From positions 6,634,001 through 6,698,000 of the forward strand of contig JAZGTN010000002.1 in NCBI GenBank assembly GCA_037783415.1: 64,000 nucleotides of DNA, read 5' to 3'. The notes under the pieces are model-generated. The model was given only the letters and a program-made list of their open reading frames with translations, did no database searches and had not been told where the DNA came from. This document shows, piece by piece, positions 1-9,584 of the stretch; the stretch's first letter is position 1; the number at the start of each line of letters is the position of its first letter. Source of the stretch: Leptasterias polaris (taxonomy: Eukaryota; Echinodermata; Asteroidea; Forcipulatida; Asteriidae). The translations under genes were made by a program, and so were the position numbers.

Positions 1-55
1 GAATTTCAAGAAGATTCATTCACTTTGAGATACTTTCAGGGATGTAATAGTGGGG

Positions 56-71
56 GCCTGTTCTCGCAGGC
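56..71. other. Inverted repeat inside the monomer
   Basis: GCCTG, a six-base loop TTCTCG, then CAGGC form a perfect 5-bp stem at these positions of the first monomer. The same element is present at the equivalent position of essentially every A, B and D monomer. It is missing in C monomers and reduced to four pairs in E. A structural or protein-binding role is possible but not shown by the sequence. Confidence 0.6.
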
Positions 72-116
72 AGCTTGAGTGGTGACTGTATAGGTAGTAT
101 TGTGTCTAATGAGCCA

Positions 117-126
117 CAAACGTTTG
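117..126. other. Perfect 10-bp palindrome CAAACGTTTG
   Basis: A fully self-complementary 10-mer with a central CpG sits in the middle of the monomer. It is kept in all the monomer types I compared, even though the base just upstream varies between A and B. Rare exceptions are a damaged copy near 9050 and one altered copy near 37530 (gtctgag). The symmetry would suit a dimeric DNA-binding protein, which is speculation. Confidence 0.55.
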
Positions 127-884
127 AGACGACTTTGACTTTGAATAAATCGGTCATAAAATAGGGAACTCGTTTGAAAATTATGTGTCATCAAGCTATA
201 CTATTCACTAACTGGTTCTGAGATTTTCAAGAAGATTCATTCACTTTGAGATACTTTCAGGGATGTAATAGTGGGGGCCTGTTCTCGCAGGCAGCTTGCG
301 TGGTGACTGTATAGGTAGTATTGTGTACAATGAGCCCCAAACGTTTGAGACGACTTTGACTTTGAATAAATCGGTCATAAAAAAGGGAACTCGTTTGAAA
401 ATTATGTGTCATCAAGCTATACTATTCACTAATTGATTCTGTGAATTTCAAGAAGATTCATTCACTTTGAGATACTTTCAGGGATGTAATAGTGGGGGCC
501 TGTTCTCGCAGGCAGCTTGCGTGGTGACTGTATAGGTAGTATTGTGTACAATGAGCCCCAAACGTTTGAGACGACTTTGACTTTGAATAAATCGGTCATA
601 AAATAGGGAACTCGTTTGAAAATTATGTGTCATCAAGCTATACTATTCACTAATTGATTCGGAGAATTTCAAGAAGATTCATTCACTTTGAGATACTTTC
701 AGGGATGTAATAGTGGGGGCCTGTTCTCGCAGGCAGCTTGAGTGGTGACTGTATAGGTAGTATTGTGTCTAATGAGCCACAAACGTTTGAGACGACTTTG
801 ACTTTGAATAAATCGGTCATAAAATAGGGAACTCGTTTGAAAATTATGTGTCATCAAGCTATACTATTCACTAACTGGTTCTGA

Positions 885-1105
885 GATTTTCAAGAAGATT
901 CATTCACTTTGAGATACTTTCAGGGATGTAATAGTGGGGGCCTGTTCTCGCAGGCAGCTTGCGTGGTGACTGTATAGGTAGTATTGTGTACAATGAGCCC
1001 CAAACGTTTGAGACGACTTTGACTTTGAATAAATCGGTCATAAAATAGGGAACTCGTTTGAAAATTATGTGTCATCAAGCTATACTATTCACTAATTGAT
1101 TCGGA
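885..1105. repeat. Representative type B monomer
   Basis: Type B differs from A by cagcttgcgtgg, tgtacaatg and gagccccaa, which adds a sixth CpG. Two subtypes are visible. One starts gattttc and follows an A monomer that ends in ctggttctga, as here. The other, B', starts gaatttc after 'ctgt', as at 443. Some B and C copies carry aaaaaaggg in place of aaaatagggaa (for example near 380, 7755, 16150 and 17930), which is a useful lineage marker. Confidence 0.88.
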
Positions 1106-1325
1106 GAATTTCAAGAAGATTCATTCACTCTGAGATACTTTCAGGGATGTAATAGTGGGGCATTTTCTCGCAGGCAGCCAGCGTGGTGACTGTATAGGTA
1201 GTATTGTGTACAATGAGCCCCAAACGTTTGAGACGACTTTGACTTTGAATAAATCGGTCATAAAATAGGGAACTCGTTTGAAAATTATGTGTCATCAAGC
1301 TATACTATTCACTAACTGATTCAGA
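1106..1325. repeat. Representative type C monomer (220 bp)
   Basis: Type C has cactctgag instead of cactttgag (offset 25), tggggcattttctcg instead of tgggggcctgttctcg, and cagccagcg instead of cagcttgcg. The central change removes one base, giving 220 bp, and destroys the inverted repeat found in A and B. The 3' half is B-like. C monomers recur at regular spacings and usually mark the start of higher-order units. Variants include ccagggtgg (20410, 21293), ccagtgtgg (27475, 28137) and aaaagtgggg (25046, 25929, 62355). Confidence 0.88.
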
Positions 1326-1546
1326 GAATGTCAAGAAGATTCATTCACTTTGAGATACTTTCAAGGATGTAATAGTGGGGGCCTGTTCTCGCAGGCAGCT
1401 TGCGTGGTGACTATATAGGTAGTATTGTGTACAATGAGCCCCAAACGTTTGAGACGACTTTGACTTTGAATAAATCGGTCATAAAATAGGGAAATCGTTT
1501 GAAAATGATGTGCCATCAAGCTATACTATTCACTAATTGATTCTGA
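1326..1546. repeat. Representative type D monomer; SINE-free equivalent of the insertion site
   Basis: Type D starts gaatgtcaag and has ttcaaggatg and gactatatagg, followed by a gtgccatc motif in the 3' quarter. This copy closely matches the D monomer at 3314 that carries the SINE, including the preceding 'aactgattcaga' end and the gggaaatcg motif. It therefore shows what the site looked like before insertion. Other D monomers occur at 25266, 26149, 27695, 28357, 30345, 32553 and 34760. A derivative starting gaatgttaag occurs at 31670, 33878, 36085, 43813 and 52643. Confidence 0.85.
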
Positions 1547-3453
1547 GAATTTCAAGAAGATTCATTCACTTTGAGATACTTTCAGGGATGTAATAGTGGG
1601 GGCCTGTTCTCGCAGGCAGCTTGAGTGGTGACTGTATAGGTAGTATTGTGTCTAATGAGCCACAAACGTTTGAGACGACTTTGACTTTGAATAAATCGGT
1701 CATAAAATAGGGAACTCGTTTGAAAATTATGTGTCATCAAGCTATACTATTCACTAATTGATTCGGAGAATTTCAAGAAGATTCATTCACTTTGAGATAC
1801 TTTCAGGGATGTAATAGTGGGGGCCTGTTCTCGCAGGCAGCTTGAGTGGTGACTGTATAGGTAGTATTGTGTCTAATGAGCCACAAACGTTTGAGACGAC
1901 TTTGACTTTGAATAAATCGGTCATAAAATAGGGAACTCGTTTGAAAATTATGTGTCATCAAGCTATACTATTCACTAACTGGTTCTGAGATTTTCAAGAA
2001 GATTCATTCACTTTGAGATACTTTCAGGGATGTAATAGTGGGGGCCTGTTCTCGCAGGCAGCTTGCGTGGTGACTGTATAGGTAGTATTGTGTACAATGA
2101 GCCCCAAACGTTTGAGACGACTTTGACTTTGAATAAATCGGTCATAAAATAGGGAACTCGTTTGAAAATTATGTGTCATCAAGCTATACTATTCACTAAT
2201 TGATTCTGAGAATTTCAAGAAGATTCATTCACTTTGAGATACTTTCAGGGATGTAATAGTGGGGGCCTGTTCTCGCAGGCAGCTTGAGTGGTGACTGTAT
2301 AGGTAGTATTGTGTCTAATGAGCCACAAACGTTTGAGACGACTTTGACTTTGAATAAATCGGTCATAAAATAGGGAACTCGTTTGAAAATTATGTGTCAT
2401 CAAGCTATACTATTCACTAATTGATTCTGAGAATTTCAAGAAGATTCATTCACTTTGAGATACTTTCAGGGATGTAATAGTGGGGGCCTGTTCTCGCAGG
2501 CAGCTTGAGTGGTGACTGTATAGGTAGTATTGTGTCTAATGAGCCACAAACGTTTGAGACGACTTTGACTTTGAATAAATCGGTCATAAAATAGGGAACT
2601 CGTTTGAAAATTATGTGTCATCAAGCTATACTATTCACTAATTGATTCGGAGAATTTCAAGAAGATTCATTCACTTTGAGATACTTTCAGGGATGTAATA
2701 GTGGGGGCCTGTTCTCGCAGGCAGCTTGAGTGGTGACTGTATAGGTAGTATTGTGTCTAATGAGCCACAAACGTTTGAGACGACTTTGACTTTGAATAAA
2801 TCGGTCATAAAATAGGGAACTCGTTTGAAAATTATGTGTCATCAAGCTATACTATTCACTAACTGGTTCTGAGATTTTCAAGAAGATTCATTCACTTTGA
2901 GATACTTTCAGGGATGTAATAGTGGGGGCCTGTTCTCGCAGGCAGCTTGCGTGGTGACTGTATAGGTAGTATTGTGTACAATGAGCCCCAAACGTTTGAG
3001 ACGACTTTGACTTTGAATAAATCGGTCATAAAATAGGGAACTCGTTTGAAAATTATGTGTCATCAAGCTATACTATTCACTAATTGATTCGGAGAATTTC
3101 AAGAAGATTCATTCACTCTGAGATACTTTCAGGGATGTAATAGTGGGGCATTTTCTCGCAGGCAGCCAGCGTGGTGACTGTATAGGTAGTATTGTGTACA
3201 ATGAGCCCCAAACGTTTGAGACGACTTTGACTTTGAATAAATCGGTCATAAAATAGGGAACTCGTTTGAAAATTATGTGTCATCAAGCTATACTATTCAC
3301 TAACTGATTCAGAGAATGTCAAGAAGATTCATTCACTTTGAGATACTTTCAAGGATGTAATAGTGGGGGCCTGTTCTCGCAGGCAGCTTGCGTGGTGACT
3401 ATATAGGTAGTATTGTGTACAATGAGCCCCAAACGTTTGAGACGACTTTGACT

Positions 3454-3720
3454 ATAGGGCGGTCAGGTTGGTGTAGTGGTATCTTGCCTCGCCTTCCACC
3501 TATGGGACCCCGGTTCGAATCCCACCTGGGGCACTATGTGGATTGGGTTTTCAGTCCCTGCCTGATCGCGTGGGTTTTCCCTGGAATAATTCTCTGGGGT
3601 TTTCCTCCCACATCTAAAACTGAAACTTCCTTCATTGTCTTCTCTTCACTCTATACCATCCTGTTATTGGCGACTTGATCGCTGTTGGATTTGGTTAATA
3701 AATAAATAAATAAAATAAAA
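3454..3720 (+). mobile_element. tRNA-derived SINE, copy 1
   Basis: A 267-bp element replaces 3 bp (ttg) of a D monomer, a net gain of 264 bp. The 5' part is tRNA-like, with a perfect Pol III A box and B box. Folded as a tRNA, the anticodon-loop segment reads CTTCCAC, which suggests descent from a tRNA-Gly with a TCC anticodon. The acceptor and T stems are degenerate, so it is not a working tRNA. The body contains two gggttttcc motifs (about 3572-3580 and 3598-3605) and a cctcccacatc segment. From memory this resembles the Nin-DC core shared by SINEs of several invertebrate phyla, but I am unsure of that. The 3' end is a short AATA-type repeat merging into satellite. No target-site duplication is visible. 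It has no coding capacity and would depend on a LINE for movement. Confidence 0.88.
3469..3522 (+). promoter_or_regulatory. Internal Pol III promoter of SINE copy 1 (A and B boxes)
   Basis: The A box TGGTGTAGTGG is at 3469-3479 and matches TRGYNNARNNG at every position. The B box GGTTCGAATCC is at 3512-3522 and matches GGTTCGANTCC exactly. They are 32 bp apart, as in tRNA genes. A run of four T at 3548-3551, about 26 bp downstream, could cause early termination and shorten transcripts. Confidence 0.85.
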
Positions 3721-5263
3721 AATAAATCGGTCATAAAATAGGGAAATCGTTTGAAAATTATGTGCCATCAAGCTATACTATTCACTAATTGATTCTGAGA
3801 ATTTCAAGAAGATTCATTCACTTTGAGATACTTTCAGGGATGTAATAGTGGGGGCCTGTTCTCGCAGGCAGCTTGAGTGGTGACTGTATAGGTAGTATTG
3901 TGTCTAATGAGCCACAAACGTTTGAGACGACTTTGACTTTGAATAAATCGGTCATAAAATGGGGAACTCGTTTGAAAATTATGTGTCATCAAGCTATACT
4001 ATTCACTAATTGATTCGGAGAATTTCAAGAAGATTCATTCACTTTGAGATACTTTCAGGGATGTAATAGTGGGGGCCTGTTCTCGCAGGCAGCTTGAGTG
4101 GTGACTGTATAGGTAGTATTGTGTCTAATGAGCCACAAACGTTTGAGACGACTTTGACTTTGAATAAATCGGTCATAAAATAGGGAACTCGTTTGAAAAT
4201 TATGTGTCATCAAGCTATACTATTCACTAACTGGTTCTGAGATTTTCAAGAAGATTCATTCACTTTGAGATACTTTCAGGGATGTAATAGTGGGGGCCTG
4301 TTCTCGCAGGCAGCTTGCGTGGTGACTGTATAGGTAGTATTGTGTACAATGAGCCCCAAACGTTTGAGACGACTTTGACTTTGAATAAATCGGTCATAAA
4401 ATAGGGAACTCGTTTGAAAATTATGTGTCATCAAGCTATACTATTCACTAATTGATTCGGAGAATTTCAAGAAGATTCATTCACTTTGAGATACTTTCAG
4501 GGATGTAATAGTGGGGGCCTGTTCTCGCAGGCAGCTTGAGTGGTGACTGTATAGGTAGTATTGTGTCTAATGAGCCACAAACGTTTGAGACGACTTTGAC
4601 TTTGAATAAATCGGTCATAAAATAGGGAACTCGTTTGAAAATTATGTGTCATCAAGCTATACTATTCACTAATTGATTCTGTGAATTTCAAGAAGATTCA
4701 TTCACTTTGAGATACTTTCAGGGATGTAATAGTGGGGGCCTGTTCTCGCAGGCAGCTTGCGTGGTGACTGTATAGGTAGTATTGTGTACAATGAGCCCCA
4801 AACGTTTGAGACGACTTTGACTTTGAATAAATCGGTCATAAAATAGGGAACTCGTTTGAAAATTATGTGACATCAAGCTATACTATTCACTAATTGATTC
4901 GGAGAATTTCAAGAAGATTCATTCACTCTGAGATACTTTCAGGGATGTAATAGTGGGGCATTTTCTCGCAGGCAGCCAGCGTGGTGACTGTATAGGTAGT
5001 ATTGTGTACAATGAGCCCCAAACGTTTGAGACGACTTTGACTTTGAATAAATCGGTCATAAAATAGGGAACTCGTTTGAAAATTATGTGTCATCAAGCTA
5101 TACTATTCACTAACTGATTCAGAGAATGTCAAGAAGATTCATTCACTTTGAGATACTTTCAAGGATGTAATAGTGGGGGCCTGTTCTCGCAGGCAGCTTG
5201 CGTGGTGACTATATAGGTAGTATTGTGTACAATGAGCCCCAAACGTTTGAGACGACTTTGACT

Positions 5264-5530
5264 ATAGGGCGGTCAGGTTGGTGTAGTGGTATCTTGCCTC
5301 GCCTTCCACCTATGGGACCCCGGTTCGAATCCCACCTGGGGCACTATGTGGATTGGGTTTTCAGTCCCTGCCTGATCGCGTGGGTTTTCCCTGGAATAAT
5401 TCTCTGGGGTTTTCCTCCCACATCTAAAACTGAAACTTCCTTCATTGTCTTCTCTTCACTCTATACCATCCTGTTATTGGCGACTTGATCGCTGTTGGAT
5501 TTGGTTAATAAATAAATAAATAAAATAAAA
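5264..5530 (+). mobile_element. tRNA-derived SINE, copy 2
   Basis: By eye this is base-for-base identical to the element 1,810 bp upstream, with identical junctions (gactttgact before, aataaatcgg after) and the same host D monomer. It is a passive copy made when the seven-monomer block containing the first SINE was tandemly duplicated, not a second transposition. Which of the two copies is the original cannot be told from this window. Confidence 0.9.
5279..5332 (+). promoter_or_regulatory. Internal Pol III promoter of SINE copy 2
   Basis: The A box at 5279-5289 and the B box at 5322-5332 are identical to those of the first copy, with the same 32-bp spacing. The T4 run lies at 5358-5361. Confidence 0.85.
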
Positions 5531-6713
5531 AATAAATCGGTCATAAAATAGGGAAATCGTTTGAAAATTATGTGCCATCAAGCTATACTATTCACTAATT
5601 GATTCTGAGAATTTCAAGAAGATTCATTCACTTTGAGATACTTTCAGGGATGTAATAGTGGGGGCCTGTTCTCGCAGGCAGCTTGAGTGGTGACTGTATA
5701 GGTAGTATTGTGTCTAATGAGCCACAAACGTTTGAGACGACTTTGACTTTGAATAAATCGGTCATAAAATGGGGAACTCGTTTGAAAATTATGTGTCATC
5801 AAGCTATACTATTCACTAATTGATTCGGAGAATTTCAAGAAGATTCATTCACTTTGAGATACTTTCAGGGATGTAATAGTGGGGGCCTGTTCTCGCAGGC
5901 AGCTTGAGTGGTGACTGTATAGGTAGTATTGTGTCTAATGAGCCACAAACGTTTGAGACGACTTTGACTTTGAATAAATCGGTCATAAAATAGGGAACTC
6001 GTTTGAAAATTATGTGTCATCAAGCTATACTATTCACTAACTGGTTCTGAGATTTTCAAGAAGATTCATTCACTTTGAGATACTTTCAGGGATGTAATAG
6101 TGGGGGCCTGTTCTCGCAGGCAGCTTGCGTGGTGACTGTATAGGTAGTATTGTGTACAATGAGCCCCAAACGTTTGAGACGACTTTGACTTTGAATAAAT
6201 CGGTCATAAAATAGGGAACTCGTTTGAAAATTATGTGTCATCAAGCTATACTATTCACTAATTGATTCGGAGAATTTCAAGAAGATTCATTCACTTTGAG
6301 ATACTTTCAGGGATGTAATAGTGGGGGCCTGTTCTCGCAGGCAGCTTGAGTGGTGACTGTATAGGTAGTATTGTGTCTAATGAGCCACAAACGTTTGAGA
6401 CGACTTTGACTTTGAATAAATCGGTCATAAAATAGGGAACTCGTTTGAAAATTATGTGTCATCAAGCTATACTATTCACTAATTGATTCTGTGAATTTCA
6501 AGAAGATTCATTCACTTTGAGATACTTTCAGGGATGTAATAGTGGGGGCCTGTTCTCGCAGGCAGCTTGCGTGGTGACTGTATAGGTAGTATTGTGTACA
6601 ATGAGCCCCAAACGTTTGAGACGACTTTGACTTTGAATAAATCGGTCATAAAATAGGGAACTCGTTTGAAAATTATGTGACATCAAGCTATACTATTCAC
6701 TAATTGATTCTGA

Positions 6714-9584
6714 GAATTTCAAGAAGATTCATTCACTTTGAGATACTTTCAGGGATGTAATAGTGGGGGCCTGTTCTCGCAGGCAGCTTGCGTGGTGACT
6801 GTATAGGTAGTATTGTGTACAATGAGCCCCAAACGTTTGAGACGACTTTGACTTTGAATAAATCGGTCATAAAATAGGGAACTCGTTTGAAAATTATGTG
6901 TCATCAAGCTATACTATTCACTAATTGATTCTGAGAATTTCAAGAAGATTCATTCACTTTGAGATACTTTCAGGGATGTAATAGTGGGGGCCTGTTCTCG
7001 CAGGCAGCTTGAGTGGTGACTGTATAGGTAGTATTGTGTCTAATGAGCCACAAACGTTTGAGACGACTTTGACTTTGAATAAATCGGTTATAAAATAGGG
7101 AACTCGTTTGAAAATTATGTGTCATCAAGCTATACTATTCACTAATTGATTCTGAGAATTTCAAGAAGATTCATTCACTTTGAGATACTTTCAGGGATGT
7201 AATAGTGGGGGCCTGTTCTCGCAGGCAGCTTGAGTGGTGACTGTATAGGTAGTATTGTGTCTAATGAGCCACAAACGTTTGAGACGACTTTGACTTTGAA
7301 TAAATCGGTCATAAAATAGGGAACTCGTTTGAAAATTATGTGTCATCAAGCTATACTATTCACTAACTGGTTCTGAGATTTTCAAGAAGATTCATTCACT
7401 TTGAGATACTTTCAGGGATGTAATAGTGGGGGCCTGTTCTCGCAGGCAGCTTGCGTGGTGACTGTATAGGTAGTATTGTGTACAATGAGCCCCAAACGTT
7501 TGAGACGACTTTGACTTTGAATAAATCGGTCATAAAATAGGGAACTCGTTTGAAAATTATGTGTCATCAAGCTATACTATTCACTAATTGATTCGGAGAA
7601 TTTCAAGAAGATTCATTCACTCTGAGATACTTTCAGGGATGTAATAGTGGGGCATTTTCTCGCAGGCAGCCAGCGTGGTGACTGTATAGGTAGTATTGTG
7701 TACAATGAGCCCCAAACGTTTGAGACGACTTTGACTTTGAATAAATCGGTCATAAAAAAGGGAACTCGTTTGAAAATTATGTGTCATCAAGCTATACTAT
7801 TCACTAATTGATTCTGTGAATTTCAAGAAGATTCATTCACTTTGAGATACTTTCAGGGATGTAATAGTGGGGGCCTGTTCTCGCAGGCAGCTTGCGTGGT
7901 GACTGTATAGGTAGTATTGTGTACAATGAGCCCCAAACGTTTGAGACGACTTTGACTTTGAATAAATCGGTCATAAAATAGGGAACTCGTTTGAAAATTA
8001 TGTGACATCAAGCTATACTATTCACTAATTGATTCTGAGAATTTCAAGAAGATTCATTCACTTTGAGATACTTTCAGGGATGTAATAGTGGGGGCCTGTT
8101 CTCGCAGGCAGCTTGCGTGGTGACTGTATAGGTAGTATTGTGTACAATGAGCCCCAAACGTTTGAGACGACTTTGACTTTGAATAAATCGGTCATAAAAT
8201 AGGGAACTCGTTTGAAAATTATGTGTCATCAAGCTATACTATTCACTAATTGATTCTGAGAATTTCAAGAAGATTCATTCACTTTGAGATACTTTCAGGG
8301 ATGTAATAGTGGGGGCCTGTTCTCGCAGGCAGCTTGAGTGGTGACTGTATAGGTAGTATTGTGTCTAATGAGCCACAAACGTTTGAGACGACTTTGACTT
8401 TGAATAAATCGGTCATAAAATAGGGAACTCGTTTGAAAATTATGTGTCATCAAGCTATACTATTCACTAATTGATTCTGAGAATTTCAAGAAGATTCATT
8501 CACTTTGAGATACTTTCAGGGATGTAATAGTGGGGGCCTGTGCTCGCAGGCAGCTTGAGTGGTGACTGTATAGGTAGTATTGTGTCTAATGAGCCACAAA
8601 CGTTTGAGACGACTTTGACTTTGAATAAATCGGTCATAAAATAGGGAACTCGTTTGAAAATTATGTGTCATCAAGCTATACTATTCACTAACTGGTTCTG
8701 AGATTTTCAAGAAGATTCATTCACTTTGAGATACTTTCAGGGATGTAATAGTGGGGGCCTGTTCTCGCAGGCAGCTTGCGTGGTGACTGTATAGGTAGTA
8801 TTGTGTACAATGAGCCCCAAACGTTTGAGACGACTTTGACTTTGAATAAATCGGTCATAAAATAGGGAACTCGTTTGAAAATTATGTGTCATCAAGCTAT
8901 ACTATTCACTAATTGATTCTGTGAATTTCAAGAAGATTCATTCACTTTGAGATACTTTCAGGGATGTAATAGTGGGGGCCTGTTCTCGCAGGCAGCTTGC
9001 GTGGTGACTGTATAGGTAGTATTGTGTACAATGAGCCCCAAATTTTGAGACGACTTTGACTTTGAATAAATCGGTCATAAAATAGGGAACTCGTTTGAAA
9101 ATTATGTGTCATCAAGCTATACTATTCACTAATTGATTCGGAGAATTTCAAGAAGATTCATTCACTTTGAGATACTTTCAGGGATGTAATAGTGGGGGCC
9201 TGTTCTCGCAGGCAGCTTGAGTGGTGACTGTATAGGTAGTATTGTGTCTAATGAGCCACAAACGTTTGAGACGACTTTGACTTTGAATAAATCGGTCATA
9301 AAATAGGGAACTCGTTTGAAAATTATGTGTCATCAAGCTATACTATTCACTAACTGGTTCTGAGATTTTCAAGAAGATTCATTCACTTTGAGATACTTTC
9401 AGGGATGTAATAGTGGGGGCCTGTTCTCGCAGGCAGCTTGCGTGGTGACTGTATCGGTAGTATTGTGTACAATGAGCCCCAAACGTTTGAGACGACTTTG
9501 ACTTTGAATAAATCGGTCATAAAATAGGGAACTCGTTTGAAAATTATGTGTCATCAAGCTATACTATTCACTAATTGATTCGGA
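6714..9584. repeat. Mixed block with a C-B'-B-A-A-B six-mer
   Basis: This stretch holds satellite only. A 1,325-bp six-mer, C, B', B, A, A, B at 7598-8922, has the same order and the same aaaaaaggg and tgtgacatc markers as the units at 15993 and 19085. The B' monomer at 8923 is 220 bp because the palindrome has been altered to aaattttg. Confidence 0.82.

Larger units (their letters stand above)
1..221. repeat. Representative type A monomer
   Basis: Type A is diagnosed by cagcttgagtgg (a at offset 78), tgtctaatg (ct at offsets 106-107) and gagccacaa (a at offset 116). It is one of the commonest types and dominates 9.8-15.8 kb. It carries a 5-bp stem, 6-base loop inverted repeat at offsets 56-71 and the perfect palindrome CAAACGTTTG at 117-126. 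It contains five CpG sites. The 3' end is either 'aactggttctga', typically followed by a gattttc-start B monomer, or 'aattgattc(g/t)ga'. Confidence 0.9.
1..3313. repeat. Irregular monomer block upstream of the SINE units
   Basis: The monomer order is A, B, B', A, B, C, D, A, A, B, A, A, A, B, C. The A-B-C-D run at 664-1546 recurs at 2652-3534 with a shift of 1,988 bp (nine monomers), where the D monomer carries the SINE. Nothing other than satellite is present. Confidence 0.85.
3314..6713. repeat. 1,810-bp SINE-bearing seven-monomer unit, duplicated
   Basis: The order D+SINE, A, A, B, A, B', C (3314-5123) is followed by D+SINE, A, A, B, A, B' (5124-6713). Corresponding features are all 1,810 bp apart, which equals 485 + 5x221 + 220. 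Private variants are shared, including aaaatgggg at about 3957 and 5767 and tgtgacatc at about 4867 and 6677. The match ends near 6710, where the second copy is followed by a B rather than a C monomer. Confidence 0.9.

Noticed and set aside
169..185. CENP-B-box-like sequence in the monomer (ctcgtttgaa)
   Set aside because: The first ten bases resemble the TTCGTTGGAA part of the box, but the essential CGGG half is replaced by an AT-rich stretch, so the motif is not supported.
3462..3532. Possible functional tRNA gene in the SINE head
   Set aside because: The A and B boxes are intact, but the acceptor stem pairs poorly and the T stem has about two pairs, so it is a tRNA-derived SINE head and not a tRNA gene.
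3388..3678. Open reading frame of 96 codons
   Set aside because: It begins in a D monomer and runs through the SINE. It covers the non-coding tRNA-like head and SINE body, shows no protein family features, and exists only because the insertion interrupts satellite stops.
5198..5488. Second 96-codon open reading frame, identical to the first
   Set aside because: It is the duplicate of the same satellite/SINE chance frame 1,810 bp downstream and has no independent support.
3454..5530. Two independent SINE insertions
   Set aside because: The copies and both junctions are identical and sit exactly one duplicated unit apart, so one insertion followed by duplication is sufficient.
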